A stretch of DNA of 64,000 nt from Variovorax sp. (lineage in GTDB: Bacteria > Pseudomonadota > Gammaproteobacteria > Burkholderiales > Burkholderiaceae_C). Both the position numbers and the translations under genes were made by a program. Below the pieces are notes generated by a model. The model was given only the letters and a program-made list of their open reading frames with translations. It ran no database searches and was not told the origin of the DNA. Location: NCBI GenBank assembly GCA_025352265.1, contig JANXTS010000071.1, positions 1 through 64,000 on the forward strand. The letters run 5' to 3'. Shown here one piece after another: positions 27,554 to 35,908 of this stretch. The stretch's first letter is position 1; each line of letters opens with the position of its first letter.

Positions 27554-28339
27554 TCACACGGCGAGGAAGCCGCCGTCGACCGGCAGCGTGATGCCGGTGA
27601 CATAGCGCGACATGTCGGACGCCAAAAAGATCACCGGGCCGATCAGGTCTTCGGTCTCGCCGACGCGACCCATCGGAATGCGCGACATGAACGAGTTCAT
27701 GCGTTCCGGGTTCTCTCGCGTGGCCGCGGTCATGGGTGTGGCGATGACGCCGGGCGCGAGCGCATTGACCCGCACGCCGAAGGGCGCCAGCTCCTGCGCC
27801 AGCGACTGCGTGAACAGCTTGATCGCGCCCTTGGAAGGCGAGTAGCCGAGGCTGGCGCCCTGCCCTGCATACGCCGCGATGGACGCGATGTTGATGATCG
27901 AACCCTGGGTCGCCTTGATCGCCACGAGCATCGCCAGCGTGACGTTGAAGGTGCCGTGCACGTTGACGTCGATCAGCTTCCTCCAGTTGCTTGCAGCGTT
28001 GGGGCTCGACATGCCTTCCCGGATGATCACGCCGGCGTTGTTGATCAACAGATCGACCGCACCGACCTCGTCGGCCACGCGCGCTGCAAGCGCATGGCAT
28101 GCGTCCGGCGAGGTCACGTCCAGCACATAGGCCCAGGCCTGGCCGCCAGCCGCGCGAACCAGGGCAGCCGTTTCTTCGGTGGTCTCCGCATTCACGTCGG
28201 TGACGATTACGCGCGCACCCGCCTGCGCCAGACCCAGCGCGAAGGCCCGGCCATTGCCTTGCCCGGCGCCGGTGATGAAAGCCAGCCGGCCTTCGAGCAG
28301 ACGCGGCGCCACGGTCAAGGGGTAACTGGACGAAGTCAT
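27554..28339 (-). CDS. SDR-family oxidoreductase
   Basis: The predicted 261-residue classical SDR has TGAGQGNGRAFA at the nucleotide site, NNAG, the catalytic Ser in NIASIAAYAG and Tyr-Lys in YSPSK, and a C-terminal DGGFLAV. It should oxidise or reduce a hydroxyl/ketone with NAD(P). The nucleotide motif has Asn where most members have Ile (GxGIG). The ATG is preceded by GAAGAG and lies 11 nt after the flavoprotein stop, so the two act in one operon. Confidence 0.88.
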   Translation of the reverse strand: MTSSSYPLTVAPRLLEGRLAFITGAGQGNGRAFALGLAQAGARVIVTDVNAETTEETAALVRAAGGQAWAYVLDVTSPDACHALAARVADEVGAVDLLINNAGVIIREGMSSPNAASNWRKLIDVNVHGTFNVTLAMLVAIKATQGSIINIASIAAYAGQGASLGYSPSKGAIKLFTQSLAQELAPFGVRVNALAPGVIATPMTAATRENPERMNSFMSRIPMGRVGETEDLIGPVIFLASDMSRYVTGITLPVDGGFLAV

Positions 28340-28350
28340 GTGGTGGCTCT

Positions 28351-30114
28351 TCAGTTCGCTTGCCGCGCGATCGCCACGGCTTCGCGCCGTTCGATCTTCA
28401 GTTCGAAGGCGGTCACCGCCTCCGCGTCGACGAGCTGCAGCGCAGCCACATAGCCGAAGGTCAGTGCGGGGCCCAGCGTGATGCCGGCACCGGGGTAGTT
28501 GCCGCCCATGATGCTGGCTGCATCGTTGCCCACCGCGTACAGCCCCTTGATGGGTTTGCGCGCCGAATCGAGCACACGCGTGCGCTCGTCGGTGACCAGT
28601 CCCGCGAACGTTCCGATGTCACCAACTACCAGCTTGATTGCATAGAACGGACCCGTCTTAAGCGGCGCGACGCAAGGATTGGGAGTGACGAGCGAATCGC
28701 CCTGGAAGCGGTTGTAGGCCGTGCTGCCCTTGCCGAATTGCGGATCTTCACCGGACTCGGCTTTGGCGTTGAATTGGGCCACCGTCGCTTCCAGCGCGGC
28801 AGGCGTGATGCCGATCGTCGTTGCCAGTTCAGCCAATGTCTGGCCTTGCTTCAGGTAGCCGCTTTTCAAGTGGCGACCGATAGGCAGCGGGGCAGGTGCC
28901 ACGGCACCGAGCCCGTAGTCGCGCAGCGTCGCGTGGTCGCACAGCAGCCACGCCGAAACCTCCGGCTCGCCCTTGCACGCCTTGACCATCGCCTGCACGA
29001 AGTCGTGGTACGAGTTGCCCTCGTTGGTAAAGCGCTTGCCCGATGGCGTGACCGCTATCACGCCCGGTTTGGCGCGGTCGATGAAATGGGGCATGACGCC
29101 ATTCGTGCCGTCGGCACGGGTCGTCACCGAAGCCGGCACCCACGCCGCGGCGTGCGGGATGGTGACGTCGACGAAGCCGCCGACCGATTCGGCCAGCCGC
29201 AGGCCGTCGCCGGTGTTCGACTGGGGCGACGGCGAGTAATGCTCCTTGCCCGTGGGTGCATGCGGGAACAGTTGCTTGCGGCGTTCGACGTCGTGCGGAA
29301 ATCCGCCACAGGCCAGCACGACGCCGCGCGTCGCGTTGACCCGAATCGACTTGCCTTCATGCTGGACGATGGCGCCGGCCACGCCGTCGTACTCCACCAC
29401 GAGCCGGGTCACGGGCGACGACAGCCAGACCGGAATCTGCAGATCCATCGCGGCCTTGGCCAGACGACCGGCCAGCGCGTTGCCATTGGTCAGCGTCATG
29501 CCGCGGCCGTGCTGCACGACATCGAAGAGGTGGCGGGTCAGTCGTTTGGTCACGTACCAGAACGACTCCAGCGACTTGAAGGTCCGCATGAAATGTTTGA
29601 TTTCAGGACCGGAGCCCAACATCATTCCGAACACCGTGAGCTCGGGCAGCGCCGGTGCCAGCTGCTTCACGCGCGGACCCAGCTCACGCCCATCGAACGG
29701 CCGAGTGACCATCGAGCGCCCGCCCGGCTGACCGCCGGTGGCTTCTGCGTGATAGTCCGGAAAAATGGCCGGCATATCGAACTGCACGCAGGTCTTCTGG
29801 GTGAAGAAATCGATCGCTTTGGGGCCGTTTTCCAGAAACGCGTCGATCCGCTTTTCATCGAAATGGGTGGTGGTCTCGTGCTTGAGATAAGCCTTGGCCG
29901 CGCCTGCCGGCTCGTGGATGCCCTGGTCTTTTGCGAGGCGCGTGCCGGGGATCCACAGCCAGCCGCCGGAGCGGGCGGTGGTCCCGCCGAACTTGGCTTC
30001 TTTCTCGACGACCAGCACCTTCAGCCCATGCGATGCCGCGGTGACCGCCGTGGCCATGCCGGAGGCCCCGGTGCCGACGACGAGCACGTCGACGGTCATG
30101 TTTTCTTGTGTCAT
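28351..30114 (-). CDS. FAD-dependent oxidoreductase, 3-ketosteroid-dehydrogenase-like
   Basis: The product is 587 residues from the ATG at 30114, preceded by GGAGGC. It has an N-terminal FAD motif (VLVVGTGASGMATA), the KSTD/fumarate-reductase-type TTARSGGWLWIPGT, and the C-terminal GNDAASIMGGNYPGAGITLGPA. The family includes 3-oxosteroid 1- and 4-dehydrogenases that introduce double bonds next to a keto group. The old yellow enzyme at the other end of the operon would do the reverse kind of chemistry. Steroid specificity is not proved by the sequence. It is the first gene of the operon and divergent from IclR. Confidence 0.87.
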   Translation of the reverse strand: MTQENMTVDVLVVGTGASGMATAVTAASHGLKVLVVEKEAKFGGTTARSGGWLWIPGTRLAKDQGIHEPAGAAKAYLKHETTTHFDEKRIDAFLENGPKAIDFFTQKTCVQFDMPAIFPDYHAEATGGQPGGRSMVTRPFDGRELGPRVKQLAPALPELTVFGMMLGSGPEIKHFMRTFKSLESFWYVTKRLTRHLFDVVQHGRGMTLTNGNALAGRLAKAAMDLQIPVWLSSPVTRLVVEYDGVAGAIVQHEGKSIRVNATRGVVLACGGFPHDVERRKQLFPHAPTGKEHYSPSPQSNTGDGLRLAESVGGFVDVTIPHAAAWVPASVTTRADGTNGVMPHFIDRAKPGVIAVTPSGKRFTNEGNSYHDFVQAMVKACKGEPEVSAWLLCDHATLRDYGLGAVAPAPLPIGRHLKSGYLKQGQTLAELATTIGITPAALEATVAQFNAKAESGEDPQFGKGSTAYNRFQGDSLVTPNPCVAPLKTGPFYAIKLVVGDIGTFAGLVTDERTRVLDSARKPIKGLYAVGNDAASIMGGNYPGAGITLGPALTFGYVAALQLVDAEAVTAFELKIERREAVAIARQAN

Positions 30115-30141
30115 TGGATTGCCTCCAGGCGATTGCAAGAA

Positions 30142-30169
30142 ATTCTACGTCCCGTCTGATAGTTGTCAA
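30142..30169 (-). promoter_or_regulatory. Strong predicted promoter of the nine-gene catabolic operon
   Basis: On the minus strand a perfect TTGACA (30164-30169) is followed after 16 bp by TAGAAT (30142-30147), 28 nt before the flavoprotein ATG. Two palindromes lie immediately upstream. The nearer is centred about 46 bp before the expected start site, a typical place for an activator of the IclR family. Confidence 0.6.
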
Positions 30170-30174
30170 CTCGT

Positions 30175-30187
30175 TTGATAATATCAA
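30175..30187. promoter_or_regulatory. Palindrome TTGATA-A-TATCAA, candidate IclR operator
   Basis: This perfect 6+1+6 inverted repeat sits 5 bp upstream of the -35 of the catabolic operon and within the divergent region of the IclR gene. Its position suits binding by the adjacent IclR protein. The assignment is by position only. Confidence 0.5.
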
Positions 30188-30190
30188 GTT

Positions 30191-30207
30191 ATACGACTTA
30201 ATCGTAT
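30191..30207. promoter_or_regulatory. Palindrome ATACGA-N5-TCGTAT, second candidate operator
   Basis: A perfect 6-bp inverted repeat with a 5-nt spacer (CTTAA), 7 bp before the IclR ATG and centred 18 bp from the neighbouring palindrome. It may mediate autoregulation or be half of a composite site. Confidence 0.45.
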
Positions 30208-30213
30208 GAATCC

Positions 30214-31062
30214 ATGAATATCATGGAAAACCCTTATAGCTACACTCGCGCTCACCCCATGGAAAAAATCCGCCGCGGCATCCAATCGATCGAAATCGGC
30301 AGCGCACTGCTGTTGCAGCTGGCGCGGCATGTTCGCCCCGTGGCGCTGAAGGATCTGGCGAAAGCGACGGGCATGACGGCGGGCAAGGCGCACCCGTACA
30401 TGGTCAGTTTTCTGAAGGTGGGATTCGTCACCCAGACGGATGCCGGCCACTATGAACTCGGCCCCCTCGCCCTGCAGCTAGGCCTTACCCGCCTCCAGCG
30501 CATGGACCCGGTCAGGGAAGCGTCGCAACTGATCGAGGCCTTGGCCAACGAGACCGGCCAGAGCGTCGCGGTCGCGGTGTGGGGCAATCTGGGACCGACC
30601 ATCGTGCGGCTCGAAGAACCGATCGAGCCGCTGCACGTCAACCTGCGCGCCGGCACGGTGATGTCGCTTTCCAATACGGCGACCGGTCGGCTCTTCGCTG
30701 CCTACATGCCGGCAAAAGTCGTCGAGCGCCTTTTGGCGGAAGAGCTGGCCCGGATGAGCCTGGGCAACAACGCCGCGCCCCCGGCGCAAGGCTCGTTCGA
30801 AAACTCGATGGTGGAAACACGCAAGCACGGCCTGTCGCGCACGTTGGGGCAGCCCATTCCGGGCATCGATGCGCTGTGCGCACCGGTCTTCGATACGGCC
30901 GACCATCTGGTGCTTGGCATCCTCGTCATGGGGCCGGCCGCCACGTTCGACAGCGACTGGGATGGCGCTGTCGCGCAACCGTTACGGCGTTGTGCGCTCG
31001 AGATATCGCGGCGGCTGGGCCGTGATCAGGTGGATGCCGAGCGGCCGCGACCGGCCACCTGA
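30214..31062 (+). CDS. IclR-family transcriptional regulator (first)
   Basis: The predicted 282-residue protein (ATG at 30214; a second ATG 9 nt later is equally possible) has an N-terminal winged helix with ALKDLAKATGMTAGKAHPYM as recognition region. The IclR effector domain follows, ending with SRTLGQPIPGIDALCAPVFD. IclR proteins are cytoplasmic tetramers that repress or activate catabolic operons in response to a metabolite. It is head-to-head with the nine-gene operon, with two palindromes and a strong promoter in the intergenic region, and is the obvious regulator. Confidence 0.88.
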   Translation: MNIMENPYSYTRAHPMEKIRRGIQSIEIGSALLLQLARHVRPVALKDLAKATGMTAGKAHPYMVSFLKVGFVTQTDAGHYELGPLALQLGLTRLQRMDPVREASQLIEALANETGQSVAVAVWGNLGPTIVRLEEPIEPLHVNLRAGTVMSLSNTATGRLFAAYMPAKVVERLLAEELARMSLGNNAAPPAQGSFENSMVETRKHGLSRTLGQPIPGIDALCAPVFDTADHLVLGILVMGPAATFDSDWDGAVAQPLRRCALEISRRLGRDQVDAERPRPAT

Positions 31063-31409
31063 ACGGCCTCGATCCGCATCCCCGACCTTTCGCCTCCTGC
31101 CGGCGACTGCCAGTCTGGTCCAGCGGGTGTCGAAAACCGGCGGGTCCGCAGCTCTAACTAAAGTTGTAAGTGAGATTTTTTCATTTACGATTGTGACTTT
31201 ATGTGAATCGCTCCGGACCCTTGGCTGAATCTGTTGTCGGCCACTGTCTGCCTTGCTACCAGGTCCTTTGTGCGCCCTTCCTTTCTTGTCATCCTGCCTC
31301 GCCCCTCGGCGCTTGCCGACCACCCAACGCTTCTAAGTAGACACGCGCAGTACAGGGCCATCGTCGCGCGTGCAAGCGACTCTTCCGCAGTCGCAACGCC
31401 GTCAAGCGA
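31063..31409. other. Non-coding gap between IclR and the pseudo-cyclase gene
   Basis: I see no convincing gene in these 347 bp. The middle is AT-rich and contains an imperfect inverted repeat, GTAAGTGA (31166-31173) and TCATTTAC (31181-31188), matching at 7 of 8 positions. It could be a regulatory site or part of the promoter for the downstream pair. No clear -35/-10 pair stands out. Confidence 0.5.
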
Positions 31410-32783
31410 GTGAACCGCTCAACGCCCAGCCACTCGATCGTCTGCAGCGTGTTGTGCCTTCAGCCCGTCTCGACGATCGAGTGGGACGGCAGCGCCCGGA
31501 TGGAGTGGCACTCACAGCTTCAGGCGCTCGTTACCAGCTTGCTGGCCGGCGTACCGGAACCCGACCGCACCATTCTTCCGGCAGGGGAAGGCGTAGCGAT
31601 CAGTTTCCGGCATCACGTCGATGCCGCCTTGACTGCAGCATTCCGTTTGGCGGACTGGATGTACAAGGACAACTCGCAGCGACTAAGAGCGGGCCTTCAC
31701 TTGGGATCTTTGGTTGCGCGCAAGGACGTGAACGGGATGCCAAGCTTCTCTGGCGAAGGGATGAATGTGGCGGAGCATGTGATGCAGCATGCGGTCGCGG
31801 GTCAAATCCTGGTGTCCGGTGCCTTTCATGTCTCGATGTCGGATTTATCGGTTGCGCACCGAGCAGCCTTCAAGCCAGCCGAAGGATTCACGGAAGAAAG
31901 TGGCCGGCGAATTGAGACCTTCCTGTTGCAGGTGCCGGAGCCCGCGTTGCGCGCTCATCTCGAGCGGCTTTATGGCGCCGATACCTCGGCTCTCATCCCG
32001 ACGACGGTACCCCGCGCCATAGACGTTGCGCCACCCGAACCGCCTCCTCTCACAACTCAGCAGCAGATTCTGAAGGCGATCAGCACGTGGGTGTTTCCGT
32101 TCAATGCGCTGGCGGCGTTCGTCGGCCTGGCTATCTCGGGACTAGAGCGGCTGGCACCCGGTGGTTCGCTGACGCGCATCGGGTTTGCCGTCAGCTTTGG
32201 TGTCGCCGTGCTGCTGGTCCTGCTGGACGTTTCGCGCGTCACCAAAAGGCCGCACGGGTTGTGGCTGCAACCGGGTGCCGTCTTGACAAGGCTGGTCAGC
32301 CGCGCGACCTCGGTACTGGCCGGAGTCGTCACGATCATGTTCGGCGTGGGGGTGCTGCTGCTATCAGCTTCGGCGGCGCACGATACGGCGACGGCCGACG
32401 CTCACCCGCCCGTCATCCCCGGCGCCGTTGCACCATCTGCACGATCTGCACCACAGACGCAGCCGTCCACCCTCACTGCAGCTTCGCCGCCGGCAGTCGG
32501 CCAAGCCGACTCCGCACCGGTGGCGCCAGCGGCACCGGAGGTCGCTGTTCGTGTACCGGCCGCTGTGCCAGCCACCAAAGCCTCGCCCTTCCGCACAACG
32601 AAGCCGCTGCCTGCGACACCTCGTGCCGCGGAGGGCACGCCGACTGTCGCAGCCGCCGCGCACTCTGGAAGATCCAACCCCGAATCTGCCGGGGCCTCCC
32701 GCTGCAGCGAGATCCTCATGCGCGCCTCGGCAGGCGCGCCCCTGACCAATATCGACCAAGAAACCCTGAGAACCAGATGCTGA
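31410..32783 (+). CDS. Membrane protein with degenerate class III cyclase domain
   Basis: The predicted 457-residue protein (GTG at 31410; no ATG is available upstream in frame) has an N-terminal ~180-residue domain resembling adenylate/guanylate cyclase folds: LPAGEGVAISF, LRAGLHLGSL, FSGEGMNVAEHVMQHAVAGQILVSG. The two metal-binding Asp positions are not conserved (CSVLCLQPV for the first, GEG for the second), so catalysis is unlikely. About three membrane helices follow (residues ~220-320), then an Ala/Pro/Thr-rich tail of ~130 residues and a short Cys-bounded end. It overlaps the OmpA-type lipoprotein gene by 7 nt, suggesting a joint envelope role. Function is unknown. Confidence 0.75.
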   Translation: MNRSTPSHSIVCSVLCLQPVSTIEWDGSARMEWHSQLQALVTSLLAGVPEPDRTILPAGEGVAISFRHHVDAALTAAFRLADWMYKDNSQRLRAGLHLGSLVARKDVNGMPSFSGEGMNVAEHVMQHAVAGQILVSGAFHVSMSDLSVAHRAAFKPAEGFTEESGRRIETFLLQVPEPALRAHLERLYGADTSALIPTTVPRAIDVAPPEPPPLTTQQQILKAISTWVFPFNALAAFVGLAISGLERLAPGGSLTRIGFAVSFGVAVLLVLLDVSRVTKRPHGLWLQPGAVLTRLVSRATSVLAGVVTIMFGVGVLLLSASAAHDTATADAHPPVIPGAVAPSARSAPQTQPSTLTAASPPAVGQADSAPVAPAAPEVAVRVPAAVPATKASPFRTTKPLPATPRAAEGTPTVAAAAHSGRSNPESAGASRCSEILMRASAGAPLTNIDQETLRTRC

Positions 32784-33991
32784 TCACACCATCGCAACTT
32801 CAAAGACTCGCACGGGCCGCACTGCTGGGCTGCGCCTTGGCCCTGGTCGCGTGCGGCGCGCCGCGCGTATCCGAGCGCGACGCGGCCATACCCTTCGATG
32901 AGGCACTCGACCAGTCGGTCGACGACCTTTTTGCGCAAACTCAAAAGCTACCGACTTTCATGGCGACGGTGGAGTCGCGCTTGAAGGCGCCTCGCATCAT
33001 CGTGGTAGATCCGATGCTCGACGGCACGAGTGGACAGCAGACCGAGGTCACGCGCATCGCCGAACAGCGCGTGGTCGAACGTGTGCGTTCGCGCTTCAAG
33101 CAGTTCAACGTTTCAACCTTCGACGCCACCGGCCTGGCCGGCGCCCAGTTCGTGTTGAACGGTACGCTGACGCAGACCAGCAGCACCGCCGGCGCCGCGC
33201 AGTACCGCCTGAGTCTCGCGCTCACCGATATCAAAACCGGGCTGGTCCTGGCCCAGACTGCTTCACGTGTGGGCGACAACAATCTCAATACCAGTCCGAC
33301 GGCCGTTTACCGGGACAGCCCGGTGATCGCGAAAGATCGCGTCGTAGAGGGCTACATTCGCACCTCGCAGACAAAGGCGGGCATGCCTGCCGATCCGCTC
33401 TATCTCGAACGGCTACCGACCTCGGCGTTGCTGGCCGACGCCAATGCTGCGTACAACGAGAAGCGCTACGCCGAAGCGCTCGCGCGTTACGAGGCTGCAT
33501 CGCTGCGCCCGGACGGCCAGCAGATGGGCATCTACAGTGGTCTGTACCTTGCGCAGACACAGCTCGGGCAAACCGAAGCGGCCGAGAAGACTTTTGGGCT
33601 CATGGTGCGCCTGGGCCTGGCCACCAACAACCTGAGCGTAAAGTTTCTCTTCAAGCCAGGAACGACCGACTTCGTAGTTGATCCCCGGGTCAGTGGGTCG
33701 TATCCGATGTGGCTGCGCCAGATCGCGCGTCAAAGCGCGTTGATCGAGCAATGCGTGGTGGTGACCGGGCACACCAGCCGTACCGGCGCCGAGCAAATCA
33801 ACAACCGGCTGTCGCTGCAGCGCGCGACCTTCGTGAAGCGGCGACTGGAAACTGAAACCCCTGAACTCGCGCGCAAGCTGCGTGACGCCGGCCTTGGATT
33901 TCGAGAAAACATCGTGGGGACCGGAACAGACGACCAACGCGATGCGCTCGACCGGCGCGTCGAGTTCAAGGTCAGCGCGTGCAACGGATAA
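32777..33991 (+). CDS. OmpA-family outer-membrane lipoprotein
   Basis: The product is 404 residues from the ATG at 32777. It has a lipobox (ALALVACG) for signal peptidase II, a central domain of the kind seen in envelope lipoproteins (VVDPMLDGTSGQQTEVT), a short TPR-like stretch (ANAAYNEKRYAEALARYEAA), and a C-terminal OmpA/MotB peptidoglycan-binding domain (VVTGHTSRTGAEQINNRLSLQRA, GTGTDDQRDALDRRVEF). It should anchor to the outer membrane and hold peptidoglycan. It is translationally linked to the pseudo-cyclase membrane protein. The pair may form an envelope-sensing unit, which is inference. Confidence 0.85.
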   Translation: MLITPSQLQRLARAALLGCALALVACGAPRVSERDAAIPFDEALDQSVDDLFAQTQKLPTFMATVESRLKAPRIIVVDPMLDGTSGQQTEVTRIAEQRVVERVRSRFKQFNVSTFDATGLAGAQFVLNGTLTQTSSTAGAAQYRLSLALTDIKTGLVLAQTASRVGDNNLNTSPTAVYRDSPVIAKDRVVEGYIRTSQTKAGMPADPLYLERLPTSALLADANAAYNEKRYAEALARYEAASLRPDGQQMGIYSGLYLAQTQLGQTEAAEKTFGLMVRLGLATNNLSVKFLFKPGTTDFVVDPRVSGSYPMWLRQIARQSALIEQCVVVTGHTSRTGAEQINNRLSLQRATFVKRRLETETPELARKLRDAGLGFRENIVGTGTDDQRDALDRRVEFKVSACNG

Positions 33992-34051
33992 GGCGGTATG
34001 AAACGGCTTACTGTCGGCGAGCATCGTTGACACGACCGATCGCATCGCAAG

Positions 34052-34076
34052 GCTCCGGGTTCGCGCCCAGGAGCCA
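34052..34076. terminator. Stem-loop between convergent genes
   Basis: GGCTCC (34052-34057) pairs with GGAGCC (34071-34076), extended by an inner GGG/CCC, in the 90-bp space between the OmpA-type lipoprotein and yghU stops. It lacks a T-tract and could be a bidirectional, Rho-assisted terminator. Confidence 0.35.
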
Positions 34077-34081
34077 CGACG

Positions 34082-34939
34082 TCACGGCTTGGTCGCCATG
34101 TCGAAATCGCTGGCGTCATGGCGCTCGGGCATCTGCTCGGCCGCGTCGCCCCACACTCGATTGACTCTACGCCCGCGCTTCACCGCGGGTCGCGCCGCAA
34201 TCTGATCCGTCCATCGCTGCACGCGCGTGTAAGACGTGACCTCCAAAAACTCCGCCGCCTCGTAGACCAGCCCCTTGGCCAGTGCGCCGTACCAGGACCA
34301 CACCGCCATGTCGGCGATCGTATAGTCGTCCCCTGCCAGATACGGTGACTCCGCAAGCCGTCGGTCGAGCACATCGAGCTGCCGCTTCACCTCCATGGCA
34401 AACCGGTCGATCGCGTACTCGATCTTGATCGGCGCGTACGCATAGAAATGTCCGAACCCGCCGCCTAGATACGGCGCACTGCCCATCTGCCAGAACAGCC
34501 ATGAGAGGCATTGGGCGCGGCGCGCACCTTCGGTCGGCAAAAATGCGCCGAACTTCTCGGCGAGATAGACCAGGATCGCACCGGACTCGAAGACCCGGAT
34601 CGGTGTTGGCCCGCTGCGGTCCATCAGGGCAGGGATCTTGGAGTTGGGATTGATGTCCACGAAGCCGCTGCCGAACTGATCGCCCTCGTTGATCTTGATG
34701 AGCCATGCGTCGTATTCGGCGCCCTCGTACCCGAGTGCCAGCAACTCTTCAAGCATGACCGTCACCTTGATGCCGTTCGGTGTGCCGAGCGAATAGAGCT
34801 GCAACGGATGGCGCCCTACCGGAAGCTCCTTGTCATGCGTCGGCCCGGCGATCGGGCGATTGATGTTGGCGAACTTGCCGCCGTTACTCGTGTTCCAGGT
34901 CCAGACTTTGGGCGGGAGGTAGTCCGAAGAAGTGTCCAT
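34082..34939 (-). CDS. yghU: Glutathione S-transferase family, YghU-type disulfide-bond reductase
   Basis: The 285-residue protein has the long YghU-type N-terminus (KVWTWNTSNGGKFANINRPIAG) and a thioredoxin-like domain (LYSLGTPNGIKVTVMLEEL, SKIPALMD, FESGAILVYLAEKFG). The helical domain has YTIADMAVWSWYG. E. coli YghU binds two glutathiones and reduces organic disulfides and peroxides. It is a cytoplasmic detoxification enzyme with no evident functional link to its neighbours. Confidence 0.9.
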   Translation of the reverse strand: MDTSSDYLPPKVWTWNTSNGGKFANINRPIAGPTHDKELPVGRHPLQLYSLGTPNGIKVTVMLEELLALGYEGAEYDAWLIKINEGDQFGSGFVDINPNSKIPALMDRSGPTPIRVFESGAILVYLAEKFGAFLPTEGARRAQCLSWLFWQMGSAPYLGGGFGHFYAYAPIKIEYAIDRFAMEVKRQLDVLDRRLAESPYLAGDDYTIADMAVWSWYGALAKGLVYEAAEFLEVTSYTRVQRWTDQIAARPAVKRGRRVNRVWGDAAEQMPERHDASDFDMATKP

Positions 34940-35359
34940 GTATCGATCTCGATCTTGATGTTTGTAGAAGGTCGGACTTTCAGTGGATCACGAAAGCCGA
35001 ACCTCCGCAGGGCGACGTCTCGAGCGGCGTTTCACCAACGCAAACATTGCCCACCACACTGCGACCAGACCGTCACCGCGATTGGTATCAGCCAGAGTGC
35101 GCGTGCCGGTTGAAGTCGTGCAAGAAAAAGCATCCCCATATTTTCTCGCGCCTCAAGTGATCGAGTCGGTTCGGTGCCGAACAGATATTTGAGGCGGGTC
35201 TTGGTTTCAAGCATCGATCCAACTGAGCTGTGATCGATTCCGGGCCGGTTGCGTTCCGGCGCAAAGGTCAAGGCACCGGCGGTTTTGGTCGAGCCGGCAA
35301 AGCGTGGGATCATTCGAGACTTGCCGATCCCTCTTCTCGAACAGCTTCTCTTCGAACAA
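34940..35359. other. Non-coding gap upstream of the OmpH-like gene
   Basis: I see no gene that I can support in these 420 bp. Short frames on both strands lack ribosome binding sites and family resemblance. The region should hold the promoter of yghU (minus strand, AT-richer around 34940-34970) and that of the ompH-like gene. No clear operators were found. Confidence 0.4.
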
Positions 35360-35890
35360 ATGTTTACCCGTACCCACAGGCGACTCGTCTCTTCTTTCTG
35401 CGTGATGGTCGCTGTGGCCGCTTGCGGCACCGCAAGCGCGCAGCAATTTCGCCTGGGCTACGTCAATGTCGACCGCGTCATGAGGGATTCAATTCAGGGC
35501 AAGCGGGCAGAAGAAGCGCTCGCAGTCGAGTTCGCGGTTCGCGCCAAAGCAGGCAAAGACCAGGCGCAAACGTTCAGTTCGGCCGTTGCCCAGCTCGACA
35601 AAGACCTGCCCAATCTGAGCGATGAACAGCGCCTGGAGCGTCAGCGCCGACTGGGCGAACAGCAGCGCGAGTTGAACCGTGTAAGCGAGGTGTTCAAGGC
35701 GGACCAGGAGCGTCGGCGCAGCGAAGAGTTGCAAAAGCTGCTGGAAGCGACGTCGCGCGCCGTCAAACAGGTAGCGGAAACGGAGCGCTTCGACGCGATT
35801 CTGCAAGAGATCGTCTATATCAAGCCGACGTACGACGTCACCGACAAGGTGCTCAAAACGCTCGACTCGCCGACCAGCGTCAACAAGTAG
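35360..35890 (+). CDS. OmpH/Skp-family periplasmic chaperone-like protein
   Basis: The product is 176 residues with a signal peptide (MFTRTHRRLVSSF..., cut after GTASA). The canonical OmpH start QQFRLGYVNVDRVMRDS follows, then a long charged, coiled-coil-prone helix (LSDEQRLERQRRLGEQQREL) and a C-terminal strand. Skp forms a jellyfish-shaped trimer that holds unfolded outer-membrane proteins. The gene is solitary here, not next to bamA/lpxD, so it is probably a paralogue of the housekeeping skp. Confidence 0.8.
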   Translation: MFTRTHRRLVSSFCVMVAVAACGTASAQQFRLGYVNVDRVMRDSIQGKRAEEALAVEFAVRAKAGKDQAQTFSSAVAQLDKDLPNLSDEQRLERQRRLGEQQRELNRVSEVFKADQERRRSEELQKLLEATSRAVKQVAETERFDAILQEIVYIKPTYDVTDKVLKTLDSPTSVNK

Positions 35891-35908
35891 CAGCCGCCGT
35901 CCGCGACG

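Noticed and set aside
28360-30159. A 599-codon plus-strand frame opposite the KSTD-like flavoprotein gene
   Set aside because: It mirrors the codon pattern of the real gene, has Arg/Gly/Ala-rich shadow composition and no family motif.
35032-35430. A minus-strand frame in the gap upstream of the ompH-like gene with a short hydrophobic end
   Set aside because: It overlaps the ompH-like coding region, has no start signal and resembles nothing I know.
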